Below are positions 11,145-22,803 of a stretch of 64,000 nucleotides of DNA, piece by piece. Both the position numbers and the translations under genes were made by a program. The stretch comes from Centrapalus pauciflorus. Its lineage: Eukaryota > Streptophyta > Magnoliopsida > Asterales > Asteraceae. How positions within the stretch are numbered: position 1 is the stretch's first letter; each line of letters begins with the position of its first letter. Below the pieces are notes generated by a model. That model searched no databases, was not told the DNA's origin, and worked only from the letters and a program-made list of their open reading frames with translations. The stretch is taken from contig JAANYP010000819.1 of NCBI GenBank assembly GCA_020465985.1, positions 1-64,000 of the forward strand, written 5' to 3'.

Positions 11145-14100
11145 TCATTCTAGTGGTGGTGGTCCTTCAAACATCTTTTCAAGCTCATCCCTTGTTTCCT
11201 CTAGATCTTGGATTTCAACTCTGAGGATCATAAACTTGGGATCTTGAAGTTCTCCTCTCTCATAGTAGCCTCTGAGCTGATCCCAGATGGCTGCTCTCCA
11301 CTTGCTAGATTGTCTGAATGAAGTTGCAAGTCTGAAGGCTGCAAGCTGTCTCATATCCACCTTGTATAGATCTGAAGCTCTCTGAAAACACTTCTTCCGT
11401 GTTAAGGGATCTACAAAAAATTCCCCTAACTCAGGTTCTTCAATAATTTTGCCTTCTTCAAACTCTACTCCACTGGGCAGGCTGTAGTCAATTCCTTTCA
11501 TCTCAAGAGCATAATCACCCTGTTCAATTAAGATGAGGAGTTCCTCCAGCTCAGAATCCTTTCTTGTCCTCCTGGCCTTTATTTTGGGATATGTCACAGA
11601 GACACACTCACTTACTTCTTTTGAGATCAGGCCAAGATCCTTCACTCTCTCCATCAACTTTTTAATATATGCCCTGATAGTCTTAGCCGTTTATGACTTA
11701 GACTGGCTCAGGGCAACTGCCAGCTCAACCCATTCCTTGTACCCCATTTGGGCAACATCAGTGTAGTCATAAGTTTCCAGTTCAAGGCCTGTAGCACCCA
11801 TTCTGGTTATTTGCAGCTTCCACTGTTTGCCTTTTCTTGAAATAGGGACAGCTTTGACAATAGACTCCTTGGCAAGTCTTCTATCAGCAACATCATGAAA
11901 CTTCTTCCTTGCCAGATTGTCAAATTGGAACTGGGCACTTGCAGAGGATGCTTGCTTTGGTTTGGTCACAGAGACCAGAGCACCCTTAACTTGTTCTTCT
12001 TCCTTTTCACCCGCTAATTCCTTAGCAACTTCCATCAGTTTCTTCTGCACATCCAAAGAGGGCATTTTGATTTTGCTTGCTTCTTGGAGTGCAAAAGATT
12101 TGGTAGATTTGGCAGAGTCTTCTTCTTTTCTTAGTGCTTTCAGGGCTTGAAGCTGTTCATCTCTGAACTCATAGTATTTATCCATGGGAAGACCCATTTC
12201 CTTTGCCCTAGCTTTGTGAAACTTTAACTCTGCTACTTTCTGCTGTTTAGGATCAAATACTGCTTTTTCTTTTCCTTTAGCGGTTGTAGTGATAACAGCT
12301 TCAGGAGTATCTTCCTCTTCTTCTTCTTCCTCTAAAATGAGATGCCTCTTTCTGCTGCTTGGCCTGTCCTCAGAAATGAATTCCTCCCCCTTAGATTGAG
12401 CAGGGTTTGGAGATTCAGCCTGAGTAGGCTTAGCAGCTTGAGAAGCACCTTCCACTGTACCAGTAGCCGTTGCAGATGTTCCTGTGGATACTAATTTCTC
12501 CTTAGGAGAAGAAGTTTTCGCCCCTAGACTTAGTCTTAGAGACAAACAACTTCTCCCACTTTGAAGGAGATGGACCAGCACCTTCAACAATGGGTCTGCC
12601 TGAAGAAACGAATTCAGTAGGCTTGCCAACAGTTTTGGCTGCAGGTTTGGGACCAACCAGGCTATGCACTAAGAAAGCCAGGTTGTCCTTCACCTCTGCA
12701 AGTTGGGAAAGACAGTGCTGAAGAGAGGATGACTGGGTATTAGCAAGGGTGGTCAGCTTAAGAATGTTTTCCCTATCAGAAGCTATGAAGAGCAAACTTT
12801 GGAGCTGTGCAAGATGTAACTCTAGAGAGTCTTGCACATCAGCAAGGTTTGCTGACACAGAATTTGATAGAGAGCCTATTAAGGTGTTTAAGCTGGCCAA
12901 AGTGGCAGGAAGTGTAGAATTGCAAGTAGTGAGAAGAGATGACAGTTATTGGGATATGGCTGTCATAGAGGACACAGAGTCCTGTTCGAGTGAAAGAATT
13001 GAGGAGAGGAGGTGGAGACATTTTGCAGCTGTGCAATGAGTGCAAGCAGCTGTGAGGAGTTGTCAGTTGGTGGAGTGGTTGGGAAGGAATCCTTGAACAT
13101 ATCAAAGAATCCACTAAGCTGTTCAGACACATAGTCTGAAATGAGAGAGGGTAGAGAGGACATTGAAGTTTCTAAAGATCCAACTTTGTTAGTCAGCAAG
13201 GAAAGCTGATCCTTCAAAGGCAGTTCTTTAGGGGATGGAGGTGTATGAGTGGATTGTTTTGATTGAGTAGATGGAGATGATGAGGAGGAGGCTGGTGTAT
13301 GGGGATGTGATGTAGAAGGAGAGGGTATTTTAGAGAGAAGCTCCATAGCCTGGGCAAAGTAATGTGGCCCAGCTTGGAGGGGTCTATGGGACCTTCGGCA
13401 GTGGCTGTAGCTGCATCATCAGGAGAGTGGGTAGAGGATGGTAGCCTTTCAGACACTGCTTGTTTTGCAGTACCTTCATTAAGCCCAGTGGTGGTTCCCT
13501 CTGCAGTACCTTGGTTTAAAGGTACCTCATCATGGGGAGTTGGTATTTGCATTTCAACATCAGCAGTGGTGAAACCTGCTAATGGAGTTTGCATAAAGGG
13601 AGCAGCCTCACCAAAGGAATGTTCTAGGCCCTGAGGTTCATCAGCTTGAGTAGTTGGTCCTTCAGCAGCTGTTTGATGTAGAACAGCTGCATCATGAGGA
13701 ACAGAAGTGTGAGGCTGAGCTGCTGGTTGGTTTAAGCCAGCAGTGTGGGCACCTCGTGCAGACTCAGAGTGTAGAGAAGTATGAGGTGGGGACAGTGTGG
13801 ACTCAGTATGGAGTGGAGAGAACTCCTGTCTTTCAATATTCTCAGCCTGTTGGGAGGCTGGAATAGTGGATGTGGCTGTCTCCATTTGTACAACTGGCTC
13901 CTGTTGGGAGGAACCAGAGGGTCTAGGCTGACTCGGGGTTGACACAGAGTGGAGTGAAGCAGGCTCCAATATTGCTGAACCTTTTCCCAAAATAAGAGAG
14001 GCAGCAGGGGTTGCTTTTTTTTCAACTGAACCCTGTTGAGAGGGAACAGAGGGGCTAGTTTGGGCTGTTTGGGTTGCTGGTTTCAAACTGGCTATGGATT

Positions 14101-15300
14101 TGCATTGGTATAATATGTGAGATGAGGTGTGTGATTTTGGAGAGGAGATGAGAGGTTCAGACTGGACAGTTTTGGAGACTGGGTCAGAAACAGGTGGGTT
14201 GGCCTGTTCCATAGTCTCAGGTGCCACAGAGGCACCAGCCACAAAGGCTTCAGGTTCAACAAATAAACCAGGGTGAGGAGTCTGCTCCCCTCAGCCACAG
14301 AGGCTGAGGGTTCAGACTTAGACGGAACTGTTTTGGCCTTCTTGTGGACAGGCTCAGCTTTAGTGATGTCCAGGGTCCTTTTAACAAGTTTGGCACTGGA
14401 TTTGGATTTTCTTCTGGGAGCATCTTCTGGATCCACCCTCACATCAGAGGGTCCTTCCACCAATCCTAGCAACCTCCTCATTAGTGTTGACAGAGGAGGC
14501 TCATTGGGGAGAATAGGTGTGTTAAAAACTCTATTCCCTATTACAGGGAATGCAGCAGTACGAAGTAAAGGCTGAGAGTTATATAAGTGCTCACCACAAA
14601 TGTGCTTGAAGATGAGGCTCACAAACCTGGGATAACGAACAGCAGCTGGACGTGTCTCCTGCTGCACCAGGCCCCTCAAATTCAGAAAAATCCATTTTGC
14701 CATGTCGATTGTAGTTCCATCCACAAGCTGCAGAACTACAGGGATTTCATCACGGCTCAGTTGGTCAAAGGAACCAACTTTGCTGCTGAAGCACATTACC
14801 ACAGAGGCAAATAAGAAGCTGTAAGTAGGAGACAAATCCTTTCTGAACAACGTAGCTCTAACTTTTGGTTCTGCTACACCACAGAAGTGTAGCAAATTCT
14901 TCATCTGTTCATCTTCAGGCTGTGACTGATCATATTTTTCAGCCACAGGGAGTCGAAGAACTTCCCTGATCAGAAGAATGTTGATCTCAATGGTCTGAGT
15001 CCCATTAAGTATAGTGCCCTTAATGACTTTGGTGTCTGGGTTGTAGGCACAAGTATACCAAAACTCATACACCATCTCCTGGTACAGGACACCAAGAGTG
15101 GCAGTCATGACATAGTTCAACGGATGAACTTTCAAGAACTCCACCATATCTTCGTAGCCTTTCCCCACATAGTTCTTGGGGATGGTTAGGTTAGCAAGGT
15201 AGTTGGTAGGTTTCAGGGTTAGCATTGTGGTGACTGATGCATGTTTTTGAACATCAGCACCCACAAACACTGGTAGAAAGGGGTTGTTTCTGTGAGCCAT
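11145..15300 (-). pseudogene. Additional ORF (aORF) of element A, broken
   Basis: About 1,380 codons lie downstream of RNase H on the same strand. The start is placed at the ATG at 15300 because element B has its ATG at the equivalent place (29970). Part 1 (about 230 residues, 14600-15300) looks folded; landmarks are VEFLKVHPLNYVMTATLG, YEFWYTCAYNP and YPRFVSLIFKHI, a pattern I recall from downstream ORFs of Asteraceae SIRE elements. Part 2 (about 13350-14590) is Ser/Pro/Thr/Gln-rich and probably disordered. Part 3 (11145-13350) is charged, with an acidic run (EEEEEEE near 12320) followed by long Lys/Glu/Ala helices of coiled-coil type. Breaks seen: a lost C near 14287 (four C where B has five), a one-base loss near 13357, a frame change around 12560-12960, and TAA at 11691-11693 where B has GAA. 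Function unknown; often called env-like, but I see no signal peptide or clear membrane anchor. Confidence 0.8.
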
Positions 15301-15608
15301 TTGGGAAGTAGTGAGAGTAGCAGAAGCACAAGACACTTAGTCGATTTTTAGGGTTCTTATGAGTGCTATGGAAGTAATGAGGAAGACGAAGATGAAACAG
15401 TAGGGGGGTATTTATAGGATTTGAATGTGAATGGGTATGAGAGAGAGAAACATTTGGGCGGTTGATTTGAAAAGGTCGTTAATGGAAAACGGAACGGTTG
15501 TCCATGTCAGACCGTTTGTCGGACCACTTGAGCCCTTTTTAATCACTAACACACGAAACCCACATTATCCACAATAATTAAGTTAAATAAAAACAAAAAT
15601 TAAGTAAC
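15301..15608. other. Spacer between pol and aORF, element A
   Basis: Short non-coding leader of the aORF. It corresponds to 29971-30300 of element B; the B copy carries about 400 bp more before RNase H, lost in A at 15649/15652. Confidence 0.7.
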
Positions 15609-16124
15609 TTAATTGTGAAGAAAGGTAATTAAACTGATAGTCCAAGCTGACGGTTTGGTGAAAATGTCTGCAAGCTGTTCATCTGTGGAAATAAAACTTA
15701 CATCCACATTACCTTTCTGAATGTGATCCCTGATGAAGTGATGTCTGACTTCTATGTGGTTTGTTCTGGAGTGAAACACTAGATTGTTGGAAATAGCTAT
15801 GGCGCTTTTATTGTCACACAGAATAGGAGTTTTCCTAAGTAAAAGTCCATAGTCTTCAAGCTGATGCTGCATCCACAGAATCTGCCCACAGTAGCCTCCA
15901 GCAGCAATGTACTCAGCTTCAGCAGTAGAAGTAGAAACCGAATTCTGCTTCTTGCTACACCAACTTATCAACTTACCACCAAGAAGTTGACATCCACCTG
16001 TTGTGCTTTTATTGTCTAGCCTGCAACCTGTAAAATCAGAATCTGAATAACCTGTTAGTTCAAGGCATGAGTCTTTGGGATACCAAAGACCCAAACCTGG
16101 TGTACCCATCAGGTATCTGAAGAT
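15609..16124 (-). pseudogene. Copia RNase H domain, element A, C-terminus lost
   Basis: Encodes the region that degrades the RNA strand of the RNA-DNA hybrid. Landmarks are GYSDSDFTGCRLDNKSTTG, WCSKKQNSVSTSTAEAEYIA and the C-terminal DEQLADIFTKP. It is in the same frame as the reverse transcriptase but separated by an in-frame TGA at 16125-16127, where element B has AGA (Arg). After FTKP the protein runs into unrelated residues, because a deletion joins CCAAGCTG to GGTTTGGTG at 15649/15652; B retains about 402 bp there, including the usual C-terminal LVTKLDMLN. Confidence 0.9.
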
Positions 16125-18416
16125 TCATTTCACAGTAGCTAAATGTGATTCCTTTGGATCAGCTTGGAACCTAGCACATAAACAGGTAGCAAACATAAAA
16201 TCAGGTCTACTAGCAGTTAAGTACAGCAAGCTCCTAATCATGTCTCTGTAAGCTGTTACTGAGACAACTTTGCCACTGGCATCTGCATCCAATTTTACAT
16301 TGGTTGCCATTGTGGTTTTAATCGGAGAACTTTGATCAAACTTAAACTTTTTCAATGGATCTAAAGTGTACTTTCTTTGATTGATGAAAATTCCATTTGA
16401 GGTTTGTTTAACCTGTAATCCCAAAAATAAAGTAAGTTCTCCCATCATACTCATTTCATATTTTGATTTCATGAGTAATGAAAAATTCTTGCATAATTGC
16501 TCATTAGTAGGACCAAATATTATGTCATCTACATATATTTGAACAAGCATAATATCAGACTTCACATTCTTTATGAACAGAGTGGTATCCACTTTACCTC
16601 TGGAATACCCATTGCTCATAAGGAAATCAGTAAGAGTGTCATACCAGGCTCTAGGGGCTTGTTTTAGACCATAGAGAGCTTTGTCCAACTTATAGACAAA
16701 ACCTGGATAATGTTCATTTTCAAAACCTGGAGGCTGCTTGACATAAACTTCCTCTTGCAGCTTTCCATTCAAAAATGCACTCTTCACACCCACTTGAAAT
16801 ACCTTCATGCTCTTATGAGCAGGGTAGGCCAGAAACAATCTAATTGCCTCTAGCCTGGCCACAAGAGCAAATGTTTCATCGTAGTCAATGCCTTCCTCCT
16901 GTCTATAGCCCTGAGCAACAAGTCTTGCCTTATTTCTAATGACATGACCTTGCTCATCCATCTTGTTCCTGTAAACCCATTTGGTGCCAATTATAGTTTT
17001 ACCTTTAGGAGCAGGGACCAGCTTCCATACCTTGTTTCTATCAAACTGATTGAGTTCTTCTTGCATGGCAGTGATCCAATTGGCATCTTTGAGTGCTTCA
17101 TCCACTTTCTTTGGCTCCATGAGAGACACAAAACAAGAGAACATACAAAAGTTCTCTAAGCTGTCCCATCTCGTTTGTACCCCTTTGTTGATGTCACCAA
17201 TTATTTGATAATTGGGGTGACACCTGATCCACTTAGGATCATTTCTCAATAAGGATTCTCTTGTGTTGTTTGCATCTTCAACAGGTCCTATTGAACAACT
17301 TTCACGATTTTCAGACATACTGATGTCTTGAACATGTTCACTTGTTGAGCATGACTCTCCATTGTTGAACACATCATCAGAAAATCCAGGAAAATCAGCA
17401 TTGATTGGTTCAGGACATGAGGTTGTAATTAAGTCAGTACACTTATTCACACAGGGTGTATCAACATAATCATCATCATGTCCATTATGGTTTGCAGGTT
17501 CCACTCTGGATGTAGTGGAAGCTTTTGAGTCCTCTTCACTGTTGGAATGCATGAGATCATCAAAGTTGAATTCTCCTGAAACTGATTCAGGAACAGCTTT
17601 GGTGGAAGCATTCCTGGACTCTTCAAAGGTGACATTGATAGATTCATCTATCACCTTTCTTTTGTTGTTGTACACTCTGTAGGCTTTGGAGATAGCAGAG
17701 TATCCAACAAACACACCTTCATCAGCTTTTGGTTCAAACTTTTCCAGTTGATCCCTTTGATTTAGAATGAAGCAGGGACATCCAAACACATGGAAGTAGC
17801 TAATATTTGGCCTCCTCCCTTTGAGCAACTCATAGGGAGTCTTGTTGAACCTTTTCACCACTAAGGATCTGTTTTGGGTGAAGCAAGCAGTGTTGACAGC
17901 TTCAGCCCAGAATGATGAAGGTAAACCTGATGCACACAACATGGTTCTAGCAGCTTCAATAAGGGTTCTATTTCTTTTTTCAACAACTCCAGTTTGTTGT
18001 GGAGTTCTTACTACTGAAAAGTTTTGAGAAATCCCTTTTTCTTCACAGAAGTCTTCAAGAGTACTGTTTTTGAACTCAGTGTCATGATCACTTCTAAGCT
18101 TCTTTACTTGAGCAGAGTTCAACATTTCCATCTTTTTGACAAATCCAATGATTTCTCTAACAGCCTCTCCTTTGCTCTTCAAGAAGATTACCCATGTAAA
18201 CCTGGAGAACTCATCAACCATTACTAGAGTATATATTCTTCCTCCTAGACTTGGAACATTGACTGGTCCAAACAAGTCCATATGGATTAAGAAGAGAGGA
18301 GTATCAATAGAGAAATTATGCTTGGATTTAAAAGATGATTTCCTCTGCTTGCCTTTCTCACAAGCTGTGCAGAGTCTATCCTTAACAAAGGTCATAGAAG
18401 GCAAACCTGTTACCAA
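16125..18416 (-). pseudogene. Copia integrase core and reverse transcriptase, element A
   Basis: A 763-codon open stretch. Integrase comes first: the distal CxxC of its zinc finger, then the catalytic D (HMDLFGPV), D (LRSDHDTEF) and E (VVEKRNRT) of the D,D-35-E triad. Reverse transcriptase follows: WVYRNKMDEQG, RLVAQGYRQEEGIDYDETFA, YGLKQAPRAWYD and the catalytic YVDDIIFG near 16530. Motif A reads FQVGVKSAFLNG, with Gly (codon 16788-16790) in place of the family's Asp, so the enzyme would lack one of its three metal-binding aspartates. The frame starts right after a TAG at 18417-18419 and ends at TGA 16125-16127. It could not act without read-through and a restored Asp. Confidence 0.93.
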
Positions 18417-18893
18417 CTATTTCTTACAGAGTTTGTTGATATTCTTGAAGTTCAGGTGTGACAGCCTTTTGTGCCATAACCAGTTTAGGTCTGCATTGGT
18501 TCTTGTGAGAAAGCAGGTTTCAATTGTGGGATCAACAAATTTCATGTTCACAACATATACACATTTCTTTCGTTGAGCACACATGACAACTTTTCCTTGG
18601 GGATCCAATATGTAACCCAGGTGCTCATCAAAGTTAACCTTGTAGCCAACATCACATAGTTGACTTATGCTAACAAGGTTATGTTTTAGCCCAACCACAT
18701 ATGCTGCTCTTTTGAACACTGCAGCACTAGCTTTAAGAGTTCCATATCCCTCAGTGGATCCCTGTACATTGTCACCAAATGTGACTTTTGGCCCTTTTTC
18801 AGGCCTGAGATCATTCAGCAGGTCCTTGCAACCTGTCATGTGCCCTGAGCAGCCACTGTCCAAGTACCAAAGCTGGGATGGTTGTTTGTCCTA
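18417..18893 (-). pseudogene. Copia protease and integrase zinc finger, element A
   Basis: Carries the aspartic protease active-site motif WYLDSGCSGHMTG near 18860, followed by the GAG-pre-integrase segment WLWHKRLSHLNFKNINKL with the His pair of the integrase zinc finger. In-frame TAG codons bracket it at 18891-18893 (CAG in element B) and 18417-18419, the latter between the His and Cys ligands of the zinc finger. It would process the polyprotein and feed into integrase, in the usual copia order. Confidence 0.9.
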
Positions 18894-18913
18894 CAGAATG
18901 TCATAAGAAAATA

Positions 18914-21587
18914 TTAGTTACTTTTAGGGGAACTCATCACAGAGATGAGTTCTCCTACTTCATCAACATGTGTTGATGGGCTAGAGATATCCACATTAAT
19001 ATTTCCTATTTGAATGGTATCAATTTGGATACCACTCTCATTGACTAAGTTACTTCCAACACTGCTTGATTTAGCAATGATGGAACTAGCAGAGTCAACA
19101 GGCCTCATGTCCTCAGTTCCAGGACAGTCTTTGGCCATGTGTGTCTTCTTCCCACATTTATAGCATTTTCTCTTTTTGGCCTTGTTGGAAGAAGAGCTTT
19201 CAGAAACACATTCTGAATTATTTCTGTTGATTTTATCAGCAGGTTTAGCAAACTTATTACTGTTTTTTTTGATGAATCAACAGCTTGGGTGGATGGCACA
19301 ATAGCAACAGCTTTGCCTGTTTCTTCTTTCCTCTTTTTGGGAGGACAGATGTCAAAAACAGGAAGCTTGATTGGCCTTTGACCTTCCACAGGTTTGGGAA
19401 ACTTATTCCCAGATTTCTCAGGCTGAGCAATGGCTTTGCCTTTGCCCTTACTGAGATGTGATTGACGCTGCCTATCAACATAATCACTGTTTCTGGTTTT
19501 GAAAGACTTATTTTCATTTATAACCAGTTTTCCACTAGGATTTGAAAACTTATTTGAAATCACAGCAGATTTACTTTCAACATGAGACTTACCCTTGTTG
19601 AAAGCAGGCTGCTTACCTTTTGAAAACTTATTTTCAAAATGTTTAGCATCAAAAGGATTAACATGTCTCTTGCCGTCAGCTTTGGACCCAGAGCCTGTTT
19701 TGTCAACAGGTTTAGTGTCCACCGCTGCAGTTTGAGTATGTTTTCCTTTCTTTTGCTTGTGTGAATCAACATAGCACTTAGCTGGCTGAGTTGATGGAGA
19801 ACATATTCCATCATCAGCTTTTGGGCCTTTTTCACACAAGCTGTCAGTGTTTTGAGGCCTGACAAACCTGTTTGTTGTAATCAGCTTTCCATTAACTTTC
19901 TGGATGAAAGTACTGGGAAGCTCACCAAGAGTGGATAAGTCATCTTTCAGATTATTAATCTCAACAATGGAAGCTGCTGTGTCAAGATCCCCTCCAAGAT
20001 AGGCTTGGATTTGTGCAGGGATCTGCAGACTTATGCAATGGCTGACTTTTTGTGCAGATTGGCACCAAGAGTCAACTATCTTTTGAAGCTTCGCATGTTT
20101 TACATCTGTTTCTCTCTTTTCTTCCAGTAAAATAGAGTTGATGTGTTTTAGTTCATCAAGTTCAGTTTCCAACTTATGGAAACTGTCCAGTTTACCAGAT
20201 TTAATTTCAAGATCAGTGTTAAGCTTAGAGATTTCAGATAGTAAAACATTATGCTTCTCAACAGTAGCTTTTAAATCAACTAACATATATTCAAACATTT
20301 TCACTTTTTCATCAGAACTGTAAGCCATAGAATTTTGTACGTTGTACATCATTGTAGGGTTCCAGTTCTCCAAGCTGCTGAAGGCTTCAGTTTCAGCCAA
20401 GTTCTGTTTGAAATTGCTAGTTGATGGGACATCAGTATTGGCCATCAGACAATTGTTGTCTTCTTCATCTGATGATGAATCAGACTCCTCCCAGTCATAT
20501 GTCTCTGCCATCAGTCCCTTTTGCTTGTTGGAAGCCACTGAGTTTTCCAACTTTTTCAGCTTAGCCATGGCCATAAGGTACTTAACCCTATAGCCATCAT
20601 CCCTGTTGGTCTTGTATGGTTTGGAAGACTACCCAACAACTTTTTGACACACAGTCAGCAGCTATATGGCCAGTTTTGCCACATTTGAAGCACTCAGCTT
20701 TAGATTTATCAAATGCCTTCTTCTTGCCAGCATTTGAGTTTCCCTGCAGCATATTTCTTCCAAACAGGTTGTCTCACGCATCAAATGCCTGTTGGCCAGT
20801 TTTCCTCATCAGACATTTCCTCTCTTTCATCATCAGCCTGCTGATCAGGTTGTGTGAATACATCACATACCTGCCAACAGGTTGTCTCACGCTGGCCACT
20901 AAGGCAGCACCTCTCTTGGACATTTCCAAGGCATTTCTTCTGCTGCCTTGACTGCTCATCATTTAGTAAGGATCCATATAAGTTTACAAGATCCATACCT
21001 TTGATGGTACCTGAATTTCTCAAGATGGTAGAAAAGTAGTTCCACTCTTCATGTAAGATGTCCAAGAACTTATTCACCAGGGTCAGGCTGTCCTTTGTGA
21101 TCCCAACAGCTTTGAGATCATTAACAAGAGTAGTAAACCTGGTGTAGGTTTCTGTGAGAGTCTCCTTTGGTTTTGCAAAGAAGAGTTCATACTGTCTAAC
21201 AAAATAGTTAATCCTGTTATCCAATGTGATTGTGGGTCCATCATAGACGGTACACAAAGTATCCCGCATCTCCTTTGCAGTCTTCATATTCTACCCCTGT
21301 TTGAACACATCATCAGGCAGAGAGATAACCATGTTATTCCTGGCCTTTGCATCCAGAGCAACCAGTCTTTTGTCTTCATCAGACCATTGGGCTTTAGCCT
21401 TCTCAAAGGTTCTGATTTCAGGGGCAGCTCCTTCAACAGCAGGAGTTATGGTAGTAACAGAAGTTGGCACAGAGGGACCTTCCATTACTATCTCTGGTAG
21501 TTGTACATCCAGATTCTCTAAATAGAGCATCATTCTGCACTTCCAACCAGAGAAGTTCTGATGATTGAACTTTGGGGGTTTGGCCAT
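18914..21587 (-). pseudogene. Long copia gag with two CCHC knuckles, element A
   Basis: Starts at the ATG at 21587, about 96 bp after the primer site, with a typical copia gag N-terminus (FNHQNFSGWKCRMMLYLE, then RFTTLVNDLKAVGI). The nucleocapsid part is unusual: a first knuckle CFKCGKTGHIAADC lies near 20650-20700 and a second, CYKCGKKTHMAKDC, near 19130-19175, about 500 residues apart. Between them are an acidic patch (ESDSSSDEEDN) and a long heptad coiled coil (DLKATVEKHNVLLSEISKL onward), then a Lys/Ser-rich basic stretch. Breaks: in-frame TAG at 21291-21293, frame changes between 20574 and 20781, and a frame change in an A8 run (plus strand T8) near 19262-19270, where element B has a shorter, in-frame run. 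The knuckles would bind genomic RNA; the coiled coil may mediate particle assembly. Confidence 0.9.
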
Positions 21588-21683
21588 TGACCCATTGTCT
21601 TAGTAGGATGAGGAATTTGCAGCACTGTTGTCCATGGAAAATTTGGGAGAATAAGAGATCTAGAGTTAACACACACTCTATCT

Positions 21684-21695
21684 GCTCTGATACCA
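21684..21695 (-). promoter_or_regulatory. Primer binding site, element A (tRNA-iMet)
   Basis: Minus strand TGGTATCAGAGC, complementary to the 3' end of plant initiator-Met tRNA, lies two bases inside the 5' LTR end (ACCTACA). It would prime minus-strand cDNA synthesis. Confidence 0.93.
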
Positions 21696-21697
21696 GT

Positions 21698-22803
21698 TGT
21701 AGGTCCCAAAAGGTTTCCCAAGTGTATAGTTCTAAGCTGTAGAGGGGGGTGAATACAGCTCTTTAAAACTTAACAATCTTTTTCTCAATGTTTGTGTATA
21801 TTATTAACTAGTGTTAATTACAAACAAGCTTGAATGCGGAAAGGTTCAAGCTGAGATGACAGATACAACAGTTGGTTAACTAATCTAAGACTCACTCAGA
21901 CTAGGTACAATGAATACACTCACTTAGAAGCACTCACTGTTTTTACAAGACTCAGATGGGCAGCTTACACAAGAACAGCTTAGACACACTCGACTGTTTT
22001 ATGTAAGCAGAATTGCATGCATGGAATAACACACTTCAATGCAAGTTCTGATTTCACACTCTTGATATCTCATTATCCTTAGAAGCTTCCTTTTATACTC
22101 AAAAAGAGAATCTCAGTGAAGCTTCTTCATTGGACAGAGGAGATAGTGGAGAGTCTTTCCAAAAGGACAAAACACCTTTCTGCACGTTCTGATAAAGTAT
22201 CTTTGTCTTCACATGGCAGAATCTTTGTCTTTTCCTTTTTGTCACTGTTGCATAAGGCTTTAACCAAAAGAGGAATGTCAACTTTGCATCTTTCTTCTTT
22301 TGCTAATGCCATTTTGATATAAGAAAAGGTCTGTCACCCTTTTCAAATATCTGTTTGTCTTCATGTGACAGAACAGCGTGGGCAGGCTGGGCAGTTCTGT
22401 TTTCCACTTTGTCTTCGACTTTTAAACTGATCTTGTAACCAAAAACAATATATGAGGACTTGGAAACATATTCCATAAAGTGTTTAACCTGTTCGCAAAG
22501 AACATGTTCTGTTCGCAAAGAACAGAACACTTGTAAACTGTCCAAGCTGCTCAACAGAATAGAGCAGCGTAGACAGTTTATGTCTAACATGTTCAGCAGA
22601 CAGAAAAGCTTAGACAAACTGCCTTTGTTGCAACGAATGCAACATGGTAAACAGCTTTAGGCTGATATTGCAAATCACTTTCAAGTATCAATAAGGCATA
22701 TCACAGGCCTTAAATTCAACCTTCAAGTGCATCAACAGGTTTGATTAAAGAATCTCCCCCTTAGATGTACAACAGGTTTGATTGAGGCCTTTTGTGCCTA
22801 ACA
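21698..22803 (-). repeat. Element A 5' LTR (1,106 bp)
   Basis: Minus-strand ends TGTTAGGCAC and GGGACCTACA. It should hold the promoter for the element's RNA. It contains two tandem copies of TGTTC(G)CAAAGAACA at about 22488-22530 and a G6 run where the 3' LTR has G26. The two LTRs differ at roughly 3% by eye. Confidence 0.95.

Larger units (their letters stand above)
9679..22803 (-). mobile_element. Element A: 13.1-kb copia retrotransposon, SIRE/Maximus-like
   Basis: Complete by structure on the minus strand: 5' LTR 21698-22803, primer site 21684-21695, gag-pol about 15609-21587, additional ORF 11145-15300, polypurine tract at 10788 and 3' LTR 9679-10787. The domain order protease, integrase, reverse transcriptase, RNase H is that of Ty1/copia. 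Flanking pentamers AATAA (9674-9678) and GATAA (22804-22808) differ at one base. By eye the LTRs differ at roughly 3% of positions, and every coding part is broken. It is more than twice the length of a typical copia element because of the additional ORF and the long gag. The SIRE/Maximus assignment rests on length, LTR size, primer type and downstream ORF. Confidence 0.9.

Noticed and set aside
11533..14814. Plus-strand frames across the element A aORF (for example 13362-13634 and 14273-14575)
   Set aside because: They are antisense shadows of the aORF, which is supported by homology with element B on the minus strand.
18890..18920. Possible programmed frameshift between gag and pol of the copia family
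   Set aside because: Gag and pol lie in different frames in both A and B, but the spacing from the second knuckle to the protease Asp is 278 bp in A and 277 bp in B, so the offsets differ and are more likely independent indels.
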